Shown here piece after piece: positions 8,445 through 17,396 of a DNA stretch of 64,000 nucleotides. The DNA lies in assembly GCF_030913705.1 (NCBI RefSeq), contig NZ_CP133190.1, forward strand, positions 1,364,001-1,428,000, given 5' to 3'. The number at the start of each line of letters is the position of its first letter. Position 1 is the stretch's first letter. The notes under the pieces were generated by a model. The model did no database searches and was not told the origin of the DNA. It saw only the letters and a list, made by a program, of their open reading frames with translations. Made by a program: the position numbers and the translations under genes. The DNA is from Anaerocolumna sp. MB42-C2 (GTDB lineage Bacteria > Bacillota > Clostridia > Lachnospirales > Lachnospiraceae).

Positions 8445-11400
8445 TTAAACATTCTTCTTAAATCTTATATCAGGCGAGATAAGAATTCCCGTTGGTTTTA
8501 GTTGATATTCATATGCCCAGCTTGTTCCTGTTGTTCTCCAGGCATTCGGTCCGGCCCAGCTCTCTGTTTTATTGCAATTATGTATTGTGCCAAAGGTATT
8601 TACACGGTTTCCATAGGTAACTATTTGTAATTTATGTATCCCTTTTTTTACGTCTTTCATGTGTAATTCGTAAGGTGAATATGCAATATATCCTTTTTGT
8701 TCACCATCCAGAAGAACTTTTATAACCGGGTTACGGAACTGGGAAATCTGTATTATAAGGTCGCCTTCCATTGTATCTACCTCCAGGTTATATGTAATAT
8801 TGCCACCATAGAAAGGTAATCCCTGACTTGTTATATTTCCAAATCCTATCTTATTAATGAGCGAAATAATCTTTTGGTTACTACCTGAAACCTTAACACC
8901 AAAGTCGCCAAGCAGATACATTGCTTCAATATTCGTTTTGGAATTATAAAGTATCTCGACTATGATTTCATTTTTGCCGGCAAAAAGCTCTGGTAATATC
9001 ATTGTCTTGATATCACAGTCGGTGTACCAGCCGTCAATCATATTCTCTGCTTTTATTCCATTAACATATACCTTAGTATTTTCCGGGTTTTCTAATGCAA
9101 GTTTAGCCATTCTGACTTCAATATCTGAAAAAACCTCATATCTTAAAGTCAATGTGTGTTCATAACCCTCTTCCTTTTCATCTACCCATGGCTGCGCAAA
9201 AGCTTCCATTCGAAGCGGGTACCCCAGCTTCTTACGGAACAGGTTATCTATTCTTAAGATTTCTTCCCGTGGCTGCCAGTCTTCCTCATCAAACCGATAT
9301 TCAGCCAGATCAAGCATGTAAACATTAGGTTCGCTTAAAGTAAAAGAAACCTCTGAGGGTATAGTAATTCTAATATTTTTCTCACTTTCAATATGTTCTT
9401 TCTGAGCGTTCTCGCGGATTACATTCACAGCTGAATCCTCATGTACCAGTTTTAACAGTAAACTGTCATGTTCAAACATTGTGTGCTGCAGAATCGTATC
9501 ACCATGTTTATGTTCATATTTACATTCCCTTATGTTACCTGTAACGGCATCATAAATAATAACCTTCCAGATTCCTTTTATAGATATAGTAAGTTCTTCT
9601 CTGGCTGGAATATCCGGATTTCTCATCTTATTTACATGGGCAAGAAACAGCCACTTATCATCTCCCTCTTCCCGAAGCTGGTATATTAGATTATTCGTTC
9701 TGATACCAAGATCATTCCGGATATCAATATCCCTATACTCTTCCAGGGCATTTAATAATTCATAACGGTCAAAGCCTATCTCCCTGCAATTCTCCATCAA
9801 CTCTATAGGCAGTTCCGCCGGAACAGCATCTACCAGTCTTGGCATACCGCCTGTAAATATAACTTTGCCGCCATTTTGTGCAAACTTTTTCAATCTGCTA
9901 AGGGTAGTTTCCCTGATTGTTACACAATTAGGTACTACAATAACATCATATTTCATTCTACCAACTTGTAATCTATTGTCACAAATTGATGTTTCTACGT
10001 TTAATTCCGGTAATAAAGACTCTGAGATAAAATCAAAATCAATCAGGCCATAAAGAAGCCATTCTATTAATTTTTCAAATTTATCATCCATCTCTCTTCT
10101 GATTCCGCCGGTCTTCTCCTCTGTACCCCAATACAACCAGTAGGATTCAATCGGATGAATAAGACCGACTTTCACTTCACAGTTTCCTCTGGTAAGTGCT
10201 GTATTAATTCTTGAAAAATAATTTTCAACATAAGGATATTCCTGATACCAGGGGGATTGATATCCAATGGCCGCCGGATAATCTCTCTTAGCTTCCCCCG
10301 CCATGGAGGTCCAGGTAAGATGGTGAACACGTACGGTTACTCCCAGTGCCGCCTGCCAGTCTCCCTGCAGTTTATGCCCTCTGAAGTCAAAATCCCAGTT
10401 GGTTACACCATATAATTCACTTAATACACCCTCTCTTCCATATTGGTGAGCAGCACTTTGCGCCTGCTTAACTGTAGATAATTCTCTTCTGTCACAAAGC
10501 ATATCGACACCCGGGAGAGTAAAGGAGCGGTATGACCGCATTGCCTCACCCAAAGCAGCCGTCTGGGATTCTAAAGTAGGTTCTTCCATCATATGCCCTG
10601 CCAGCAGAATATTATGCTCCTTACACCAGCCCCCAACCGTATCGGCAAAGGCATCGACAAAACGTTCACAGATATGATCATGATAATGATAACGTGCCAC
10701 AGAATACTGTTCTTCTCCTAATTCCCAGAATAATTCCGGCAGTTGATCCAATATACTAGTCCCATAGGTCTTCTGAAAAGTATCATCAAAATCATCTGTA
10801 TAGGGAACTGTAATTTCTTTCTTTTCAGTTGCAAACCCAAGCTTCATTTTGTGGGAAAATTGCGGTTCATCGGTAAAGATTGCCGGAATCGTCTTGCCAA
10901 ACTCCTCCCCGACTTCCTTAAAATAATTTTCATGGGTGACTTCTATAAAACGTTTTACCGCATTTTTATCTAATGTATTTAAATATGCCTGATTATTAAA
11001 CCAGGGATTATCACCAGAGATTTCTAAGTATGCAAACCATTCCTCATACCCGCCCGGTAAAACCTCATTTTCTTCCAACCTTTTATAATCAGCCAGGTAT
11101 CCATCGTCTAATTTAACTCCATAACGTGCCAGAAAGGTACGATTTTCACTTCTCACAGCCTGACCGGAGGAAGAAAAGTTATGATTTTCTGACTCTTCCT
11201 TACCTAATTTATTCGGAGAGAATACCAGATAACGAATGCGGTATCTTAATTCCTTTGTAACGATTCCACCACCTGCCCCGGAGGGCCAGCGATCCTCATC
11301 ATAAAGCCAGGTTAACATTCCTCTCTTTTTAAATTCCTTATTCGAATATTTCACAAGTTCCATAAAGTCTTTCCCCAGATACTTAAGGTTCATTCCGGTT

Positions 11401-11579
11401 CTGCAGTGGATATGTCCACCACCCATCCCCATATCCTTTAATGCTTCAATGGTTTTATCCACACTTTCTTTTGTCATTCTGCAATTCCACGCCCAAAAAG
11501 GAGTTCCCCTGTATTCGGCGGTGGGATTTGTAAACAGCTCCTTGCTCAATTCATTTTCTGTTTTTCTTGGATATAACAT
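8445..11579 (-). CDS. GH106-like glycoside hydrolase (probable alpha-L-rhamnosidase family)
   Basis: A 1044-residue enzyme with no signal peptide, so probably cytoplasmic. The N-terminus (RGTPFWAWNCRMTKE, then MGMGGGHIHCRTGM and WLYDEDRWPSGAGGG) is the classic opening of the GH106-type TIM barrel. FTDEPQFSH near residue 240 holds a likely catalytic carboxylate region. The middle (ELYGVTNWDFDF, MLCDRRELS) and the C-terminal beta-sandwich/carbohydrate-binding segments also fit. GH106 members remove L-rhamnose from plant polysaccharides; many relatives have untested specificity. A GGAGG ribosome site precedes the ATG. It is divergent from an AraC activator and lies close to an MFS transporter with its own AraC, suggesting a small glycoside-use locus. 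Confidence 0.85.
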   Translation of the reverse strand: MLYPRKTENELSKELFTNPTAEYRGTPFWAWNCRMTKESVDKTIEALKDMGMGGGHIHCRTGMNLKYLGKDFMELVKYSNKEFKKRGMLTWLYDEDRWPSGAGGGIVTKELRYRIRYLVFSPNKLGKEESENHNFSSSGQAVRSENRTFLARYGVKLDDGYLADYKRLEENEVLPGGYEEWFAYLEISGDNPWFNNQAYLNTLDKNAVKRFIEVTHENYFKEVGEEFGKTIPAIFTDEPQFSHKMKLGFATEKKEITVPYTDDFDDTFQKTYGTSILDQLPELFWELGEEQYSVARYHYHDHICERFVDAFADTVGGWCKEHNILLAGHMMEEPTLESQTAALGEAMRSYRSFTLPGVDMLCDRRELSTVKQAQSAAHQYGREGVLSELYGVTNWDFDFRGHKLQGDWQAALGVTVRVHHLTWTSMAGEAKRDYPAAIGYQSPWYQEYPYVENYFSRINTALTRGNCEVKVGLIHPIESYWLYWGTEEKTGGIRREMDDKFEKLIEWLLYGLIDFDFISESLLPELNVETSICDNRLQVGRMKYDVIVVPNCVTIRETTLSRLKKFAQNGGKVIFTGGMPRLVDAVPAELPIELMENCREIGFDRYELLNALEEYRDIDIRNDLGIRTNNLIYQLREEGDDKWLFLAHVNKMRNPDIPAREELTISIKGIWKVIIYDAVTGNIRECKYEHKHGDTILQHTMFEHDSLLLKLVHEDSAVNVIRENAQKEHIESEKNIRITIPSEVSFTLSEPNVYMLDLAEYRFDEEDWQPREEILRIDNLFRKKLGYPLRMEAFAQPWVDEKEEGYEHTLTLRYEVFSDIEVRMAKLALENPENTKVYVNGIKAENMIDGWYTDCDIKTMILPELFAGKNEIIVEILYNSKTNIEAMYLLGDFGVKVSGSNQKIISLINKIGFGNITSQGLPFYGGNITYNLEVDTMEGDLIIQISQFRNPVIKVLLDGEQKGYIAYSPYELHMKDVKKGIHKLQIVTYGNRVNTFGTIHNCNKTESWAGPNAWRTTGTSWAYEYQLKPTGILISPDIRFKKNV

Positions 11580-11626
11580 ACTTCTTCCTCCTGTTAAATT
11601 ACTTGTCTTGCACTTAAGTAAAAATT

Positions 11627-11632
11627 ATTATA
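11627..11632 (-). promoter_or_regulatory. -10 box of the GH106-like gene without a good -35
   Basis: TATAAT on the minus strand lies about 47 bp before the start codon. The -35 position (ATAAAA) does not match consensus. This is what one expects of a promoter that needs an activator such as the divergent AraC protein. Confidence 0.5.
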
Positions 11633-11691
11633 CAATAAACTGTACTTTCTTTTATTGGGGTATTCAGCTTTTTTATAGGGGGTAATCAACT

Positions 11692-12579
11692 ATGCTTGCA
11701 TATTATGACACTGGTGAAAAACTTTTTGGTGAGGAAGATATCTTTATTAATAAATGTAAAATGAAAGAAACTGTCCTTCATGCACATAGCTATATTGAGA
11801 TTGTATTTGTTTCAGACGGAAATGGTATTCATAAAATCGGAAAAGAAGATTACCTGTGTAAAAAGGGAGAAATTTATTTTATTAATCACGATATTCCACA
11901 TCAGTTTATTGCAAATGATGACTGTGAGTTTGAAATATACAATTGTATTTTTAAGCCAACGTTCTTTCATAACTCTTTTATTGACAGCAAGAAATTTTAC
12001 AATGTTACCCATGATTTTCTTCTAAAAATATTAGATGGAGATGCCACCTTAAAAACCCCAAAAATATCTTTAATTAATACAAATTTTATATATATTCAAA
12101 CACTTTATGAAGATATGTTAAAAGAATACACCCTTAAGGATGAAGGGTATACGGAAGTTTTTAAAGCAGATTTAATCAAGCTTATTATATTAATCTTAAG
12201 AACGATTAAAAAAGAGACAATTGTAAACAGCAATGTTTATATAAAAAATGACCTTCTTGAAAAGGCCATTGACTATATACATTGTAATTATTATAAGGAT
12301 ATCACGATTGAAGAGCTTTCTATGATGGCATTTTTAAGCCAATCACACTTTTGCAGACTGTTTAAAGAGTATTCCGGGATGACAGTAAAAGAATTTACTC
12401 AAAAAATAAGAATAAAAGAGGCTTGCAGACTTCTGGACAAATCAAATAAGAAGATTGCAGATATAGCAGCTGAGGTTGGTTATAATGATATAAAATATTT
12501 TCTCAGCCTTTTTAAAAAACAGATTGGAATGACACCAACTGAATATAAAAAGCAAAATGTTACCACTGACTACCTGTAA
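11692..12579 (+). CDS. AraC-family regulator (sugar-responsive type)
   Basis: A 295-residue regulator. The N-terminal cupin has LHAHSYIEIVFVSDGNG and CKKGEIYFINHDIPHQF. The C-terminus carries the double helix-turn-helix (TIEELSMMAFLSQSHFCRLF and KIADIAAEVGYNDIKYFLSLF) followed by MTPTEYKK. A GGGGG ribosome site precedes the ATG. It is divergent from the GH106-like gene across about 110 bp and is its likely activator. Confidence 0.93.
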   Translation: MLAYYDTGEKLFGEEDIFINKCKMKETVLHAHSYIEIVFVSDGNGIHKIGKEDYLCKKGEIYFINHDIPHQFIANDDCEFEIYNCIFKPTFFHNSFIDSKKFYNVTHDFLLKILDGDATLKTPKISLINTNFIYIQTLYEDMLKEYTLKDEGYTEVFKADLIKLIILILRTIKKETIVNSNVYIKNDLLEKAIDYIHCNYYKDITIEELSMMAFLSQSHFCRLFKEYSGMTVKEFTQKIRIKEACRLLDKSNKKIADIAAEVGYNDIKYFLSLFKKQIGMTPTEYKKQNVTTDYL

Positions 12580-12662
12580 ATTTCACTTCAACTTTCATTA
12601 CTTAAACCGCGAACCAGAGAAGACTGAAAGTTAATCTACCCGGCTCTGACTGATATTGAATT

Positions 12663-14255
12663 TTATACCACATACTGACGCTTAATTAAATATTCCTGAT
12701 ATTTCATAGGATAGTAATTGGCTTTGTTATTATCTATCTCTAATATTGCTGTTGCTATATTGGAGATAAAATAACGGTCATGAGAAACAAATAGTATCGT
12801 GCCATCATATTCTCTCAGTGATTTTTCCAACGCTTCTTTTCCCCTGATATCCAAATGATTTGTTGGTTCATCCAAAATTAAAAAATTATCGTGTTTTAGT
12901 AAAAGTTTGGCAAGTGTCAACCTGACTTTTTCACCACCGGACAATACATTAACCTGTTTTAAAGCATCGTCTCCATTAAATCTAAAACAGCCCAAAGTAT
13001 TACATATCTGAGTTTTTCCAAGATCAGGATACCTATCCCATAATTCCTCAATCACAGTATTATTGCCGGATAGTTGTGCTACTTCCTGGTCAAAATACCC
13101 AATCTCTATTTCTTTTCCGAAAGAATAACTGCCATTTAGGGGTTTTAAATTTCCAACCAGTGTTTTAACCAATGTTGATTTACCGGTCCCGTTTTTACCA
13201 ATTACAGCAATACGGCTGCCTCTGTTAATATCTAAGCTGACTTTACATAATTCTTGATTATATCCAATACTTAACTCCTTAATGAGCAAGACTTTTTTAG
13301 CTCCCTTAACACGGCATGAAAATTGTGCGTGAAAAGTAGACGTATCTTCTTTCCTCTCTTCTATTACTGTCATACGCTCCAGGTATTTGATTTTTGATTG
13401 GGCAAATTTAGCTTTGTTTACTTTATATCTGAATTTTTCGATTAATTCTTCCAAATGTTTAATTTCTTTCTGCTGGTTTGCATATTCCTTATTCTGCCTG
13501 ATAATATCATTTCTTTTAGCATCTATAAAATAAGAATAGTTTCCGCTGTATCGAAAAGCCGTACGATTTTCTATTTCATATACAATATCCGCAACATTAT
13601 CAAGAAACATCCTGTCATGAGATACAACAATTACAGCTTTGGAATAGTGCTTAACATAACCCTCCAGCCATTCTATCGTTTCCAGATCCAAATGATTGGT
13701 GGGTTCATCTAAAAGTAAAATATCCGGTTTGCTTAATAAAAGCTTTATAAAAGCCAATTTAGTTTTTTGGCCGCCTGAAAACTCATGTATTTTTTTCTGT
13801 AAATCATTCACAGGAAATCCAAACCTGGTAAAAATAGACTCGATTTCCCTTTTATAAGTATATCCGCCAAGACTCTCTAAGCGTTGTGATAATTTTCCGT
13901 ATTGATCTAAAATATCTTGATTATAATCTGTTTGCATCACTACTTCCAATTCCTTTAATTTGTTTTCTACATGGTGTATTTCTTCAAATGACTTTTCGAA
14001 TTCATCTTCAACCGGTATCTCTTCACTGGTAAATGCCACCTGTTCCAGATAACCTATGGTACATTTTTTATCACTTATTATCTCTCCTGAATCCATTTGT
14101 TCCAATCCAGCTATTATTTTTAACAGAGTTGATTTTCCACAGCCATTTTTACCAACCACCGCAATCTTTTCTTTTCCTTTTATCTCAAATGAAAGATTCT
14201 TAAATATATCCTGTGAACCAAACGATTTGTAACAATCTATAATCTGATAGAGCAC
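12663..14255 (-). CDS. ABC-F family ATPase (ribosome-associated type)
   Basis: A 530-residue soluble protein with two ABC domains and no membrane segments. Domain 1: VVGKNGCGKSTLLK (Walker A), FSGGQKTKLAF (signature), LLLDEPTNHLDLETIEW. Domain 2: VIGKNGTGKSTLVK, LSGGEKVRLTL, LILDEPTNHLDIRGKEA. The linker is rich in charged residues. ABC-F proteins bind the ribosomal E site and act as translation factors or antibiotic-resistance (target-protection) factors; sequence reading alone cannot place this one. I prefer the GTG at 14255 because AAGAGG lies at proper distance; the GTG at 14264 overlaps that site. Confidence 0.92.
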   Translation of the reverse strand: MLYQIIDCYKSFGSQDIFKNLSFEIKGKEKIAVVGKNGCGKSTLLKIIAGLEQMDSGEIISDKKCTIGYLEQVAFTSEEIPVEDEFEKSFEEIHHVENKLKELEVVMQTDYNQDILDQYGKLSQRLESLGGYTYKREIESIFTRFGFPVNDLQKKIHEFSGGQKTKLAFIKLLLSKPDILLLDEPTNHLDLETIEWLEGYVKHYSKAVIVVSHDRMFLDNVADIVYEIENRTAFRYSGNYSYFIDAKRNDIIRQNKEYANQQKEIKHLEELIEKFRYKVNKAKFAQSKIKYLERMTVIEERKEDTSTFHAQFSCRVKGAKKVLLIKELSIGYNQELCKVSLDINRGSRIAVIGKNGTGKSTLVKTLVGNLKPLNGSYSFGKEIEIGYFDQEVAQLSGNNTVIEELWDRYPDLGKTQICNTLGCFRFNGDDALKQVNVLSGGEKVRLTLAKLLLKHDNFLILDEPTNHLDIRGKEALEKSLREYDGTILFVSHDRYFISNIATAILEIDNNKANYYPMKYQEYLIKRQYVV

Positions 14256-14350
14256 AACAATCACCTCTTACAATTAATTTCATTTATTTGAATAAAATGT
14301 TATCAGTTTATAGGTATAAAAGGCAAGCTACTACTTGATACAGTGCTATT

Positions 14351-14437
14351 TAATATCAAAAAAGCCGCTGCAAATTTATAAATTTATCTCACCTTGTCAG
14401 ATCCAAGCTCAATAAATTTATAATATTGCAACAGCCC
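14351..14437 (-). terminator. Long imperfect terminator before the ABC-F gene
   Basis: On the minus strand GCTGTTGCAATATTATAAAT pairs imperfectly with ATAAATTTATAAATTTGCAGC, and GGCTTTTTT follows. It starts just after the CD3324-like stop codon and ends about 95 bp before the ABC-F start. It most simply ends the CD3324-like transcript; a role as ABC-F attenuator is possible because drug-inducible ABC-F genes often have one. Confidence 0.65.
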
Positions 14438-14443
14438 CTATAA

Positions 14444-14707
14444 TTATTTTTGATATAAAATCTTTCTTATTGCGTGGGTTGAAAGGAAATATCTTTCTGA
14501 GAGCTCATCAACTGTTATACCATTTTGATATTCCATAATAATCTCTTTATTTCTTGTCAGTAAGGCTGTTTTGCAGCCAGATAATTCTCCCCACTCCTTA
14601 TGCTTTCCTTCTTTAACAGGAATATAAAGATAATCCCCCTGAACATATTCCTGTAACTCCTTGATCAGATAGTCAGGTAAGATTTTAGTTGCGTTTATAT
14701 AATTCAT
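14444..14707 (-). CDS. CD3324-like small DNA-binding protein (Mor-like helix-turn-helix)
   Basis: An 87-residue protein of the kind annotated as CD3324 family in clostridia. The N-terminus (INATKILPDYLIKELQEYVQG) and the central YIPVKEGKHKEWGE segment are characteristic. The C-terminus (GITVDELSERYFLSTHAIRKIL) is a helix-turn-helix related to the Mor activator fold. AAGGAG lies nine bases before the ATG. It probably binds DNA; its targets are unknown. Confidence 0.85.
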   Translation of the reverse strand: MNYINATKILPDYLIKELQEYVQGDYLYIPVKEGKHKEWGELSGCKTALLTRNKEIIMEYQNGITVDELSERYFLSTHAIRKILYQK

Positions 14708-14718
14708 GCAAGCTCACT

Positions 14719-14853
14719 CCTTGATATTAAAATTCAAGTTGAAAAGCTGGCATAATGTAAATGCGACTTCTATTACTCCATGCAGCTGCCGCAATCATTT
14801 ACCAGCTTGCATGGAGTAAGACTTCTGTTCGTTTTTCAATATTCATATTATCA
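14719..14853 (-). other. Leader with two tiny overlapping reading frames and a hairpin
   Basis: Upstream of the CD3324-like gene the minus strand has ATG at 14852 after GGCGGTGAT, giving MNIEKRTEVLLHASW and a stop, overlapped by an ATG that opens MIAAAAWSNRSRIYIMPAFQ plus three residues. Inside them TTACTCCATGCAGCT (14773-14787) pairs with AGCTTGCATGGAGTAA (14804-14819) with one bulge. This could be a translated regulatory leader of the CD3324-like gene or a chance structure. Confidence is low. Confidence 0.3.
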
Positions 14854-14890
14854 CCGCCTCTTTCAGTTCTAAGCAATATATATAACCTTT

Positions 14891-15313
14891 CTAAACACCC
14901 GCCAGGAATTTGTGAAACTTATGAATTCCGCTGCTAAGTAACATCATCGGACAGGCAATTGCCGTCTCCAGTCCGACTTTTTTGCATTCTTCCACGTCTG
15001 CAGCCTCCACGTCCTTTTTACTGTGGAATAAAACCCGTACCACACCATTTTCTTTCATTTTGGGAATCCATGGTGTAATTTCATTTTTCTCAAGGTAGAT
15101 GTAAGCACATTCGGGTACTTTCGGTAACTCGGAAAAACTCTTATAGATTTTTAATCCCAAATCGCCGGCAGCCTTTGGATTAAGAGCATAAACATTGATA
15201 TTGTTCTGCCGGAATGCAGACAGAATCATCTTCATGGAAGGATCATCATTAAGCGGATAACCCAGAATCAAAACCTCGTTACCACTGAAAAAGTCTTTCG
15301 TTAGCTTAGCCAT
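14891..15313 (-). CDS. CoA-binding domain protein
   Basis: A 140-residue single-domain Rossmann-fold protein of the CoA-binding family (as in succinyl-CoA synthetase alpha N-termini and YccU). The nucleotide loop region is ILGYPLNDDPSMKMI, followed by NNINVYALNPKAAG and PECAYIYLEKNEITPWI. Such stand-alone proteins have no established reaction. GGAGG precedes the ATG. It lies downstream of the PucR gene on the same strand with a 258-bp gap, so separate transcription is likely. Confidence 0.85.
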   Translation of the reverse strand: MAKLTKDFFSGNEVLILGYPLNDDPSMKMILSAFRQNNINVYALNPKAAGDLGLKIYKSFSELPKVPECAYIYLEKNEITPWIPKMKENGVVRVLFHSKKDVEAADVEECKKVGLETAIACPMMLLSSGIHKFHKFLAGV

Positions 15314-15571
15314 AAATTTACCTCCGTTTAGACAAAATAATTCATATCGGCATAACTGCAGATTGAAAGTCTATATTTATTATCATAACGCAATTTTAAC
15401 GGCCGTCAAGAGCAAATCAAAAGAAATTATCAATATTTAACAATTTAGGCCAAATCAATTAATTTGCTATTCTTTATTTTTATTTGTATTTTATAAGAAT
15501 ATTGTCTTATACTATTCTCAGACCTTGTATCCCAGGTTTTTGTCTGGCCTATGTCTTGAGATTATTCCTAT

Positions 15572-16750
15572 TTAATTTTTTTTCGTCATATCCCTGATAT
15601 AAAAAGCTACCTGATATGGAAATAATTCATCTGTTTCACTAAGTTCGCAGCCCAGTATCCGTTTAATATTCTGTATACGATAATTTACCGTATTTCTATG
15701 AGTAAAAGTATCCTCAGCAACCCTTATAAGACTGCGGTCATTTTTAATATAACTCCTTAAGGTATTAATATAACTGGTATCATGTGCTTGATCATAGGCT
15801 TCTAAAACTCCCAGGATATCATTGGCATAACTTGTGAGGATATCCGCATCATCAATGGAAAAGAGTATTTTAAAGAACCCCATTTCATCAAAATCAATAA
15901 TTTCTTTCCCTGTTCCCATTGACATTCTCATTGCAGTTTTTCCTCTTTTGTAGCTGGCTGAAAGATTCTCAATATGTTTCACGACAGGTCCGATACCTAA
16001 GTGAAAACGCTTTTCTTTCGCAAAATAAGAAAAGCTTTGTAAAATAAGTTTTGGCAGCTCCATATATTGCTTCTCTTTACTATTATTAAGAATCAGCACA
16101 AGAAAATCTTCCATGCGGATAAGCCCATAGGAAGTATTGATTTTATCATTCCCTTTCCATAAGCCAAATAAATTTTCAAGTTTTATTATTGCCTGATTAT
16201 AGTTAAGTTCATCCTCCATGGTCTTTTTAACACAGATACAATAAACCTGGAAAGCTCCTTCTATGTCATACCTCTCTCCTAACACCTGTCTGATGTTTTC
16301 CTCCGAGAATCGTCCCTGCATCACCTCTCGAAATGCATTTCCTATCTTTTTCTCAAATTGTTTCTGATCAATAATTCTCATGCAATAAGCCTGGATCAAT
16401 TCAGTTATGGATATTTCCCAAGGCATTTCAAGCAGAGGAAAATTATGTATCTCACACCAGCTCGCCACTTCTTCCGGAATATATTGCAAGTACATTCCAG
16501 TATTTATAATAATACCTGCGCATTCACCCTTGGCCATCTCCTGTACTAACTTGAGCAGCCAGCCGGATTGAACCGCTTTCATGCCTGTTGTTATTGCTAA
16601 TTCTTCTCCATGGAATCTGGACACAATTGTTTCATCCTCAAGCATATGCACCCAGCTTACTACGGTATCCATGCCGGCTTTTCCGGCAGCTATCTTAAGC
16701 CGAAACTGTTCCTTTGTTTCTTCATATAATTCCCAAAAACGCACCGCCAT
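15572..16750 (-). CDS. PucR-family transcriptional regulator
   Basis: A 392-residue regulator. The N-terminal about 120 residues are the PucR sensory domain (VVSWVHMLEDE, FHGEELAITTGM, CAGIIINTGMYLQYIPEEV). The middle is a GGDEF-like degenerate region, and the C-terminus is a PucR helix-turn-helix (LIRVAEDTFTHRNTVNYRIQNIKRIL). Relatives control purine catabolism or amino-acid use, but no such genes are adjacent. AGGAG lies ten bases before the ATG at 16750; an upstream TTG at 16759 overlaps that site and is less likely. Confidence 0.9.
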   Translation of the reverse strand: MAVRFWELYEETKEQFRLKIAAGKAGMDTVVSWVHMLEDETIVSRFHGEELAITTGMKAVQSGWLLKLVQEMAKGECAGIIINTGMYLQYIPEEVASWCEIHNFPLLEMPWEISITELIQAYCMRIIDQKQFEKKIGNAFREVMQGRFSEENIRQVLGERYDIEGAFQVYCICVKKTMEDELNYNQAIIKLENLFGLWKGNDKINTSYGLIRMEDFLVLILNNSKEKQYMELPKLILQSFSYFAKEKRFHLGIGPVVKHIENLSASYKRGKTAMRMSMGTGKEIIDFDEMGFFKILFSIDDADILTSYANDILGVLEAYDQAHDTSYINTLRSYIKNDRSLIRVAEDTFTHRNTVNYRIQNIKRILGCELSETDELFPYQVAFYIRDMTKKN

Positions 16751-16793
16751 ACGAACCAATCTCCTTTTTTATTAATATTTTTAGAGTAATAGC

Positions 16794-16838
16794 ATCAATT
16801 GCATAGTATATTCAAGACACTATATAGCTTCGCAATTG
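16794..16838 (-). repeat. Half copy of the fold-back repeat (copy 3)
   Basis: Read on the minus strand this begins CAATTGCGAAGCTATATAG and ends TATGCAATTGATGC, aligning with the left arm of the 37.3 kb element with a few mismatches and one base of length difference. Only one arm is present. It lies about 45 bp upstream of the PucR start. The remainder of 16839-17041 is AT-rich with no gene seen. Confidence 0.65.
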
Positions 16839-17041
16839 TCCACCTTGTTTCACCTATAAAGATGATATTTTTTAACAAAATCAATCCAGTTCTAAAAGAA
16901 CATTTGTTTTGTATTTTTAATACAAAATTTACCTTTATATTCAGACTAGCAGATCATATACAAAAAGTCAATTTATACGTATAATTGTATCAGAGATAAG
17001 AAATAATATGAAATGTAACTATAGTGAAGGAGGAGATCTTT

Positions 17042-17203
17042 ATGTATATTGGTAGCACAAATTTGTATCTGGATATAGTAAAAGCTAATACCAAAGTTCC
17101 GGCAAGCTGGATGACTTCAGAAAAATATGAAAATTGTGAAGGTTTTTCCCAAATAATGGCAGGAAGGCATAACAGACTAAGGCTCTTTCAAAAAAAGAAA
17201 TAG
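17042..17203 (+). CDS. Orphan 53-residue small protein with strong ribosome site and own terminator
   Basis: ATG at 17042 follows an AAGGAGGAG ribosome site at ideal spacing, and the frame runs 53 codons to TAG at 17203. The protein begins MYIGSTNLYLDIVKANTKVP and ends RLRLFQKKK; it is mildly basic at the C-terminus, with no membrane segment or Cys motif. A clean terminator follows 33 bp downstream. It stands alone between a minus-strand PucR gene and a minus-strand glycosyltransferase. I do not recognise the family. Gene signals rather than sequence similarity support it. Confidence 0.65.
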   Translation: MYIGSTNLYLDIVKANTKVPASWMTSEKYENCEGFSQIMAGRHNRLRLFQKKK

Positions 17204-17236
17204 AAGACTCTATAATGGTATATTAGGAACAAATGG

Positions 17237-17268
17237 AAGCCTGTTGTTTTAACAGGCTTTTATTTATT
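17237..17268 (+). terminator. Terminator of the 53-residue gene
   Basis: AAGCCTGTT (17237-17245) and AACAGGCTT (17251-17259) form a perfect nine-base-pair stem with a five-base loop, followed by TTATTTATT on the plus strand. Confidence 0.85.
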
Positions 17269-17296
17269 GTATCTATGAGTACGGCTTGATCCAACC

Positions 17297-17353
17297 TTAA
17301 AAGAGACTGAAGATAGTTATTTTTATTTCTAAATAACTTACCTGCAGTCTCTT
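17297..17353 (-). terminator. Terminator after the CgeB-like glycosyltransferase
   Basis: AAGAGACTG (17301-17309) pairs with CAGTCTCTT (17345-17353), with an inner stem of AGTTATTT and AAATAACT. On the minus strand TTTT follows. It lies 43 bp past the stop codon of the gene at 17397. Confidence 0.75.
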
Positions 17354-17396
17354 AAATTTACTGGTTAGCTTAGTTAATCAGTATCAATCACCTTTT

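Noticed and set aside
14351..14437. Antibiotic-responsive attenuator (leader peptide plus anti-terminator) for the ABC-F gene
   Set aside because: The hairpin begins right after the CD3324-like stop codon and no leader peptide with a ribosome site is seen between it and the ABC-F start.
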